Assembly (NCBI GenBank): GCA_016192455.1
Contig: JACPUC010000003.1
Location: forward strand, 301,082 to 365,081
DNA: 64,000 nucleotides
Direction of reading: 5' to 3'
Source: Candidatus Tectimicrobiota bacterium
Lineage (GTDB): Bacteria; JACPUC01
Part shown: positions 59,513 to 64,000 of the stretch, one piece after another
Numbering within the stretch: the stretch's first letter is position 1
Layout of the letters: the number at the start of each line of letters is the position of its first letter
Program-made: the position numbers and the translations under genes
Notes under the pieces: generated by a model
What the model saw: the letters and a program-made list of their open reading frames with translations, nothing else
What the model was told of the DNA's origin: nothing
Database searches by the model: none

Positions 59513-60067
59513 ATGAATCCAGTTATTCATGCTGTTACTGATTCGGACACTACGTCTTCCGGTTTAGGGGAAATCCATCCATGCGGCATAGTGGTATACG
59601 AAGATCAGGCTTGGCTGATTCAACAGTCAGAGATTCAGACTCTCATACCAGAGTCGGTTTTGGTATCTGGACGTGTGATGTTGAGAACAAATCCGATTTT
59701 TGATGCTCACCCATATTCGATGGGGCCATTTAAACGTGTAACATTTGTTAGCATTGGGGCGTGGAAAGGAGTTTCTTTCTTTGGCACAGATAAAGAAGTG
59801 AAAGGGTTACATCAAGTTCTATATTTTCATCTTGGCGCCCCGCGGACAGATCGTACAACTGGGGCGACCGAATCAATTCTTGCGGGGCTTAAGAATCTTG
59901 AGAGTTTAATAGATGAATTAACTAAGGATGGTGAATACAAATTATCACCTAATGCTGCTCAATTAGCAAAACTTGTTATTAAAATGCTTGGTAAGCCCGA
60001 AGAAGAACAAGACGAAGAGTGGCCTTACAGATTAGCGAAGGATATCGTTGATGCGAAAGAACAGTAA
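59513..60067 (+). CDS. Uncharacterised second protein of Fic cassette
   Basis: A 184-residue protein, not recognised. The N-terminal two thirds appear beta-rich (IHPCGIVVYEDQAWLIQQSE, VSGRVMLRTNPIF, FKRVTFVSIGAWKGVSFFGT). The last 60 residues are helical and charged (LAGLKNLESLIDELTKDGEY, LAKLVIKMLGKPEEEQDEEW). Starts at ATG 59513, two bases after the previous stop, and ends two bases before the Fic start. The tight packing suggests a stoichiometric complex or regulation of the Fic protein. AT-rich like the other two. It could be an adaptor or antidote, but no known Fic-inhibitory S/TxxxE(G/N) helix is obvious. Confidence 0.75.
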   Translation: MNPVIHAVTDSDTTSSGLGEIHPCGIVVYEDQAWLIQQSEIQTLIPESVLVSGRVMLRTNPIFDAHPYSMGPFKRVTFVSIGAWKGVSFFGTDKEVKGLHQVLYFHLGAPRTDRTTGATESILAGLKNLESLIDELTKDGEYKLSPNAAQLAKLVIKMLGKPEEEQDEEWPYRLAKDIVDAKEQ

Positions 60068-60069
60068 TT

Positions 60070-60714
60070 ATGCATCCAGCAGATTGCCCATCTTGGGAGT
60101 ATACGAATAATCCTCTTAATAACCAGGTCCTCTATCAACGTACGGCTTTGATTATCCGTGATCTGCGCAGCGCCGTTGCTGATACACTTCGCCTGTCTGT
60201 CGACTCTCGTCCGTTTCATGGGTTTCTCTTTGAGCAATTAACCCCAGATGCATGTGATTACTATGCTGGACATTATCGAGGAGAACCATATCGATGTTTG
60301 CGCTTTTACCCGGTCGGCATAAGATCTGATCCTAGGGTCGGGGCTCACCCCAACAGCGTATTGGACCTCATGCAACAACTGGCGGATAATATTTCCCGAG
60401 GAATTATCCAACTGGATTATCTCGCTCTTAATTCTCCTTTCGAACTGTTAAAACGTGTCGTACGCTTCACATGTGCAGTTTTTGAACTTTTTCTACGAAT
60501 CCATCCATATGTTAATGGGAATGGACATATAGGAAGATTGATAGTACTAGGCATTTTAGGGAGATTTGGTTTCTGGCTAAAGAGATGGCAAATTCACCCA
60601 CGGCCAACGAATTTCCCGTATGTTGAGTTAATCCGAGAATACCGCGACGGGAATAAAGAACCGTTAGAAAGTTTTATCTTAAGAATGATCCTGGGTGACA
60701 CGGGGAATATTTAG
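60070..60714 (+). CDS. Fic-domain protein with variant active-site motif
   Basis: A 214-residue Fic/DOC-fold protein. The core motif is HPYVNGNGHIGR (residues 145-156), preceded by the helix FTCAVFELFLRI. Canonical Fic AMP-transferases have HxFx(D/E)GNGRxxR: the His, GNG and last Arg are kept, but the Mg-binding acid is Asn149 and the first Arg is His153. A beta-hairpin-like target-docking region (YRGEPYRCLRFYPVGI) lies before it. Changed residues suggest altered nucleotide chemistry (as in Doc phosphotransferases or NMP/phosphocholine transfer) or a regulated or inactive enzyme. It is the third gene of an AT-rich cassette, translated right after the second. Confidence 0.85.
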   Translation: MHPADCPSWEYTNNPLNNQVLYQRTALIIRDLRSAVADTLRLSVDSRPFHGFLFEQLTPDACDYYAGHYRGEPYRCLRFYPVGIRSDPRVGAHPNSVLDLMQQLADNISRGIIQLDYLALNSPFELLKRVVRFTCAVFELFLRIHPYVNGNGHIGRLIVLGILGRFGFWLKRWQIHPRPTNFPYVELIREYRDGNKEPLESFILRMILGDTGNI

Positions 60715-61083
60715 CTTTTTGGCTCCTCGGAAGAATTTGTGCGCGAGGAGGGGTTCGGGGGGCTTGCAGGAGAAGTGGTAAAGAGCGGTGATGCTTGCCT
60801 GTGCGTTGCACGCAAACAGGTCGGTGAGTTGGGTACAGAAGCCGTAACAGCGGCGACACTGTACCGTGGCCAACGCGTAGTTCAGCACCACGCAGCAGCA
60901 GCCCCCGGGGCATGTGCTGCCAGGTGTACCAGTCGAACCGATCGTGCGCCTGCCCCACTGCCCCCCCACCCGTACGCCTGCGAGCCGCAACACTATTCTG
61001 AGCCACGCCCCATCGCGGACGTGAGAGATTCGCTCGCAATGTGAGCGTTCCTTTTCTATACATGCAGAGGAGAGACCATCGCC
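60715..61083. other. Intergenic region, nothing recognised
   Basis: High-GC sequence resumes after the Fic gene. A leftward Cys-rich frame (VQCRRCYGFCTQLTDLFACN) crosses it but resembles nothing known to me and could be chance. The promoter of the Rid-family gene must lie near 61000. Confidence 0.35.
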
Positions 61084-61482
61084 ATGCAGTACGAAGTTCT
61101 GCAGCCGCCGCACCTGCCCCGCCCGATGGGGTACTCGCATGCCATCAAGGTGACAGAGGGGTCGCTCGTCTTCCTGGCGGGGCAGGTCGCCCTGGATGAG
61201 CGCAATCAGGTGCTCTACCCCGGCGATGTGGTGAAGCAGTTTGAAGCGGCGCTGCGCAACATGCGGGCGATCCTCGAGCAGGCGGGGGGATCGTTCCGCA
61301 ACGTCGTCAAGCTGAACATCTACCTTGGTAATCGGCGCGACTACTACAGCAAGAGCCGGCAGATCAGCGCGCTCTATCGGCGCTGCTTCGGACGCCACTA
61401 CCCGCCCATGACCCTCCTGCAGGTGGCCGATTTCGCCTACGACGGCCTGATGGTCGAGTTGGAGGCGGTGGCGGTGGTGTGA
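61084..61482 (+). CDS. Rid-family (YjgF/YER057c) protein
   Basis: A 132-residue trimeric-type Rid protein: YSHAIKVTEGSLVFLAGQVA, FEAALRNMRAILEQAGGSFR, NVVKLNIYLGNRRDYY, YPPMTLLQVADFAYDGLMVE. RidA itself deaminates reactive enamines/imines using a conserved Arg in the P-x-R-x-x-x-x-V segment; here that position is Met (PPMTLLQV), so it belongs to one of the Rid subfamilies without that Arg, whose roles are different or unknown. ATG 61084 after GGAGAG. A Rieske operon follows 142 bases on. Confidence 0.88.
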   Translation: MQYEVLQPPHLPRPMGYSHAIKVTEGSLVFLAGQVALDERNQVLYPGDVVKQFEAALRNMRAILEQAGGSFRNVVKLNIYLGNRRDYYSKSRQISALYRRCFGRHYPPMTLLQVADFAYDGLMVELEAVAVV

Positions 61483-61624
61483 CGGCCGGCGCGCGCCGCG
61501 CTGCATGACGATCGAGCCATGGGAGCTCAGCCAAAGACTGGGGAGGGGGAAGAGGGGATGAGGAGGTCCGCCCCTCTCGCCTCCGTTCCAGATCGCGGCT
61601 CAGGGGCGCGCTGAGGACGACGGC

Positions 61625-61987
61625 ATGGGGACCTTTCGCAAGGTGGCGGGCGTGGAGGAGATTCCGCCGGGTGAAGCCAAGGCGGTCTTCTTTGAAGGTG
61701 AAGATGTGGGCCTCTTCAACGTCAACGGCGCCTATTATGCCGTCGACAACCTCTGCCCCCATGCCGGCGGAGCGCTGAACCTCGGCACGGTCGAGGGGAC
61801 GCGGGTGACCTGTCCCTGGCACGCCTGGGTATTCGACCTGCGCGACGGGCGGTGCGTCGCAGCCGCCGGCATTGCGCCGGAGAAGATTTCACCGAGCTGG
61901 AGCCTTTGCTCCTACCAGGTGAGGGTGGAGGGTCGGGACATCCTCATGGCCCGCCGCGGCGAGCGCGAAGGAAAGCCTGTGCCATGA
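61625..61987 (+). CDS. Rieske [2Fe-2S] ferredoxin-like protein
   Basis: A 120-residue soluble Rieske protein. The cluster ligands are in LCPHAGGALNLG and TCPWHAWVFDLRDG (Cys-x-His ... Cys-x-x-His). There is no membrane anchor, so it is of the NirD/oxygenase-ferredoxin type, passing electrons to an oxygenase or reductase. ATG 61625 follows GAGGACG. The stop overlaps the next gene by four bases (ATGA), implying that the two proteins work together. Confidence 0.93.
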   Translation: MGTFRKVAGVEEIPPGEAKAVFFEGEDVGLFNVNGAYYAVDNLCPHAGGALNLGTVEGTRVTCPWHAWVFDLRDGRCVAAAGIAPEKISPSWSLCSYQVRVEGRDILMARRGEREGKPVP

Positions 61988-62382
61988 AGCAGGATGAGAT
62001 CCATGAACTCGGTGAACTCATCGCCGCGCTGAACGAGCAGAACACCTATTGGCTGAGCCTGCGCGAGAGGCTGAAGAGCCGATTGCCGGAAGAAGCCTCG
62101 CAGCTCAACTCCCATTACGACGTCATAATGGAGCGCTTTACGCTCCTGGAGGTACTGGCGACGCGGGCCAAGAACGCGCTCATCCAGGTGATGACGCCGG
62201 AGCTCGTCAGCCGCGACAAGCCGACCTATGACCAGCTCTACGCCCTGCAGATGAAGCTCTTCCACCTGCGCGACTCGCTCGTCGCCCTGCAGGATCACTG
62301 GAACGAGACGAACTGGAGCTGGTTCATGCGCTCGCTGGAGAGTCTGCAACAAGCGGAGGGGGAATCGAAGCCACGCGGTTAG
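61984..62382 (+). CDS. Helical protein coupled to Rieske gene
   Basis: A 132-residue, probably all-helical protein (IHELGELIAALNEQNTYWLS, MERFTLLEVLATRAKNALIQ, LYALQMKLFHLRDSLVALQD, HWNETNWSWFMRSLESL). Not recognised. The Trp/His-rich helix near the end could contact a cofactor. The start ATG lies within the stop of the Rieske gene, so it is translationally coupled and may dock or regulate that ferredoxin. Confidence 0.8.
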   Translation: MKQDEIHELGELIAALNEQNTYWLSLRERLKSRLPEEASQLNSHYDVIMERFTLLEVLATRAKNALIQVMTPELVSRDKPTYDQLYALQMKLFHLRDSLVALQDHWNETNWSWFMRSLESLQQAEGESKPRG

Positions 62383-62389
62383 TGTGATA

Positions 62390-62545
62390 GTTCTCAAACG
62401 AGATCGTAGGGATTTGCGAGGGAGCCGCACACCCTCGCGGACGTAGGTTTCGGGCGGGGCAAGCCCCGCCCCTACGAGGAGACCCCGCGGCGGCGGGAGG
62501 GGACAAGGTCCGCTCGCAGAATTAGGTCACGAAACTTAGGGGAGA
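62390..62545. repeat. Modular intergenic repeat
   Basis: TTCTCAAACGAGATCGTAGG-type terminus, CGAGGGAGCCGCACACCCTC, the GGGCGGGGCAAGCCCCGCCC palindrome (about 62449-62475), then decayed right end shared with the copy at 36580-36860 (CAGAATTAGGT ... AACTTAGGGGAGAC). Confidence 0.6.
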
Positions 62546-62633
62546 CGGTACGCGGAAAAGCAGCGGAAGGTCGGCTTGGGGAAGGGGGAAGAGCGCCGGC
62601 TGAGGACTGGACGCCGGCGCCGGTCGAGGCGCT

Positions 62634-62981
62634 TCATCGTCCCATCAGGTTTTTGGTCGGTTTGCGGCCGGCAAAGCCATCCTCATAGCGGTGGAAGTAC
62701 TCCACGGTCTCCTCGCCGAGCTGCCAGCACCAGTAGTAGCCGTCGCCGGAGTCCCAGTCGGCGACCCAGAGCCCTTTCACCTCGACGCCAAGCCGCATGA
62801 GGCGGCGCGCCCAATCCTGCACGGTGGCATTGAGGCGCTGCTCGAGCCGTCGTCGCACCACCGCATCCGTGGCGGCCTCCAGCTCCTCGCGCAGCACCTC
62901 GACCTGGGCGTGCGACTCCTCCGTGATCGCCTGCACCCGCGGCAGCATGGCGCGCGCTTCTTCAAGGGTGAACATGGCCAT
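62634..62981 (-). CDS. DUF2203 family protein
   Basis: A 115-residue protein matching the DUF2203 outline: FTLEEARAMLPRVQAITEES at the N-terminus, long helices, then GVEVKGLWVADWDSGDGYYW and LGEETVEYFHRYEDGFAGRK at the C-terminus. Function unknown. ATG 62981 with AGGA upstream. Same strand as atpC, 138 bases downstream of its stop, so possibly the tail of the ATP synthase transcript. Confidence 0.88.
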   Translation of the reverse strand: MAMFTLEEARAMLPRVQAITEESHAQVEVLREELEAATDAVVRRRLEQRLNATVQDWARRLMRLGVEVKGLWVADWDSGDGYYWCWQLGEETVEYFHRYEDGFAGRKPTKNLMGR

Positions 62982-63070
62982 CGCGGTCCTCGTGAGGTCG
63001 CCGCGGTCCTTTGAAGAAGGGCAGCCTCGCGACAGCGTCGCCCTTGCTGCGCGGCAATTCTTCCTGCTCA

Positions 63071-63090
63071 CCCCAGGGTTCGTCCTGGGG
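63071..63090 (-). terminator. Hairpin downstream of atpC
   Basis: CCCCAGG and CCTGGGG form a perfect 7-bp stem with a 6-base loop, 30 bases after the atpC stop. No T-tract follows, so read-through into the DUF2203 gene is possible. Confidence 0.35.
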
Positions 63091-63119
63091 GGCGCTTCCT
63101 TGCTCTTTCCCGGAGCGCC

Positions 63120-63536
63120 TCAGCGGCGGCTCGCCACGCGCAGCCGCAGCATCGCCCGCGCCAGGGCCGCCTGGGCGCGCTCGACGTCGATCTCGTGAGC
63201 CTCGGGGCCGCGCCGCGCCAGGCGTTCCTCGGCGCGGCGCTTGGCGGCCTCGGCGCGGGGCACGTCGATCGTCTCGGCGGCCTCCGCCAGCTCGGCCAGG
63301 ATGGTCACCGCCTCCGGCCCCACCTCGGCATAGCCCTGATGGACCGCCAGGTACTTCTTCTCGGCGCCGCGCCGGTACGCCAGCTCGCCGCGGCTCAGGA
63401 TGCACATGAAGGGGATGTGACCCGGCAGCACCCCAAACTCGCCGAGGGCGCCGGGCGCCGTCAGCTCTTCGACGCTCGTCTGCACCACCTCGCCTTCCGG
63501 GGTGACGATCACGAGGGAGAATGCGCCGCCGATCAT
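63120..63536 (-). CDS. atpC: ATP synthase F1 subunit epsilon
   Basis: A 138-residue epsilon subunit: beta-sandwich (FSLVIVTPEGEVVQTSVEEL, GEFGVLPGHIPFMCILSRGE, YLAVHQGYAEVGPEAVTILA), then the C-terminal helical pair (IDVPRAEAAKRRAEERLA ... VERAQAALARAMLRLRV) that can inhibit rotation. It is cytoplasmic, part of the central stalk. Normally it follows atpD within tens of bases; here a modular repeat of about 210 bases separates them. Confidence 0.97.
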   Translation of the reverse strand: MIGGAFSLVIVTPEGEVVQTSVEELTAPGALGEFGVLPGHIPFMCILSRGELAYRRGAEKKYLAVHQGYAEVGPEAVTILAELAEAAETIDVPRAEAAKRRAEERLARRGPEAHEIDVERAQAALARAMLRLRVASRR

Positions 63537-63619
63537 CTCAACTCCTCATGCGCCGCGCAGGTTCCGCCGGGACGTCCGGGTCGCCGCCGCGCCCTGCCCG
63601 CCGAGCTCACGCGAGCACC

Positions 63620-63832
63620 CGCCCAGTGTGCTGTTTCACACATTCTATCGCAAGAATTTGCGAGGGAGCCTCGCCCCCTCGCGCACCCCTCACCCCTGGC
63701 CCCTCTCCCAATGGGAGAGGGAACGGGTGAGGGAGGGGTGTGGGGAAGCAAAGGTCTTGCGCAAAACCTCCCCCACCACATGGCCCGAAGAAGGCGTCCG
63801 ATTAAGGATGGAATTTGGGTGACGTAACACTA
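63620..63832. repeat. Modular repeat inserted between atpD and atpC
   Basis: Full copy: AGTGTGCTGTTTCACACATT, CGAGGGAGCCTCGCCCCCTC, CTCTCCCAATGGGAGAG palindrome, GTGGGGAAGCAAAGG segment, GGCCCGAAGAAGGCGTCCGA, and GTGACGTAACACTAG at the right end, whose CTA is the (reversed) stop codon of atpD. Confidence 0.75.
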
Positions 63833-64000
63833 GACACTCACCCCCAGCTTCTTTGCCTTGTCGACGGCCTCGTCAAGGGTGCCGACCATGTAGAACGCCT
63901 GCTCCGGCAGGTCGTCCAACTTCCCTTCCAGGATCTCGTCGAACCCGCGGATGGGCTCGTCGAGCGCGACGTATTTTCCGGGCATGTTCGTGAACGCCTC
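63830..64000 (-). CDS. atpD: ATP synthase F1 subunit beta, C-terminal end
   Basis: The gene enters from the right edge; only the last 56 residues are in the window. [38 protein letters not shown] and [16 protein letters not shown] are the C-terminal domain of the catalytic beta subunit. The TAG stop at 63830-63832 coincides with the end of the modular repeat. The nucleotide-binding domain lies outside the window. Confidence 0.95.
   Translation of the reverse strand, partial: EAFTNMPGKYVALDEPIRGFDEILEGKLDDLPEQAFYMVGTLDEAVDKAKKLGVSV

Noticed and set aside
60679-61506. Leftward Cys-rich frame antisense to the Rid-family gene and intergenic region
   Set aside because: Runs antisense through the Rid gene and into the Fic gene end; no recognisable domain and no consistent codon bias.

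Overview
The window is high-GC bacterial chromosome from an uncultivated-looking lineage. Its housekeeping genes are Gram-negative in style: ispG, mreB, F-type ATP synthase atpD/atpC, pyrE, and a fused thiD-thiN. It also carries three UbiD-family decarboxylases, two TauA/NMT1-type exported solute-binding proteins, four EamA-type transporter genes and many GC-rich palindromic intergenic repeats. That mix fits groups known mostly from metagenomes (Tectomicrobia, Rokubacteria, NC10, deltaproteobacteria-like lineages), but no rRNA or marker phylogeny is available here, so this placement is inference.

Layout. 0-5 kb: an edge-truncated gene, an alpha/beta hydrolase, ispG, and a three-gene cassette ending in a PIN-domain RNase. 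4.5-15 kb: a leftward block with a cysteine hydrolase, a metallo-beta-lactamase-fold enzyme, an LVIVD-repeat protein, an M23 peptidase, two Dpp/Opp-type permeases, an XRE antitoxin whose toxin is only a 3' remnant, then an EamA and an MFS exporter. 15-31 kb: hydrolases, UbiD number 1, a thiolase/DUF35 fusion, an OsmC protein with in-frame UGA, a DRG-like GTPase, two GGDEF proteins, an alcohol dehydrogenase and mreB. 31-42 kb: a ferritin-like protein, a TlpA/Asp-box protein pair, a solute-binding protein, UbiD numbers 2 and 3 with a cupin between them, and an exported MBL protein. 42.8-46.3 kb: an AT-rich insertion beside tRNA-Arg(CCU), carrying one giant SIR2-NTPase-TPR-cold-shock gene. 46.6-53.8 kb: a leftward amino-acid/vitamin block (cysK, thrC, a CysO-like sulfur carrier, a cysM-like gene, an Rrf2 regulator, pyrE, thiDN). 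54-58.5 kb: paired half-size EamA proteins, an Old Yellow Enzyme/dienoyl-CoA reductase and a second solute-binding protein. 58.6-60.7 kb: a second AT-rich island with three tightly packed genes ending in a Fic protein. 61-64 kb: a Rid-family protein, a Rieske protein and its helical partner, a DUF2203 protein, atpC, and the 3' end of atpD.

How the genes work together. The metabolic theme is handling of aromatic or alpha,beta-unsaturated acids (three UbiD, dienelactone hydrolase, OYE/dienoyl-CoA reductase, thiolase, two solute-binding proteins) plus sulfur-carrier-linked cysteine synthesis beside an Fe-S-type Rrf2 regulator. The accessory theme is conflict systems: the SIR2-STAND gene, the Fic cassette, the PIN cassette and a decayed toxin-antitoxin pair.

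The strongest leads are four. First, an OsmC protein whose catalytic Cys codon is UGA, followed by a SECIS-like hairpin. Second, a SIR2-NTPase-TPR protein ending in a cold-shock domain, on an island flanked by a tRNA and a tRNA remnant. Third, the AT-rich three-gene Fic cassette, organised like the PIN cassette. Fourth, a modular, MITE-like intergenic repeat family that also splits atpD from atpC.
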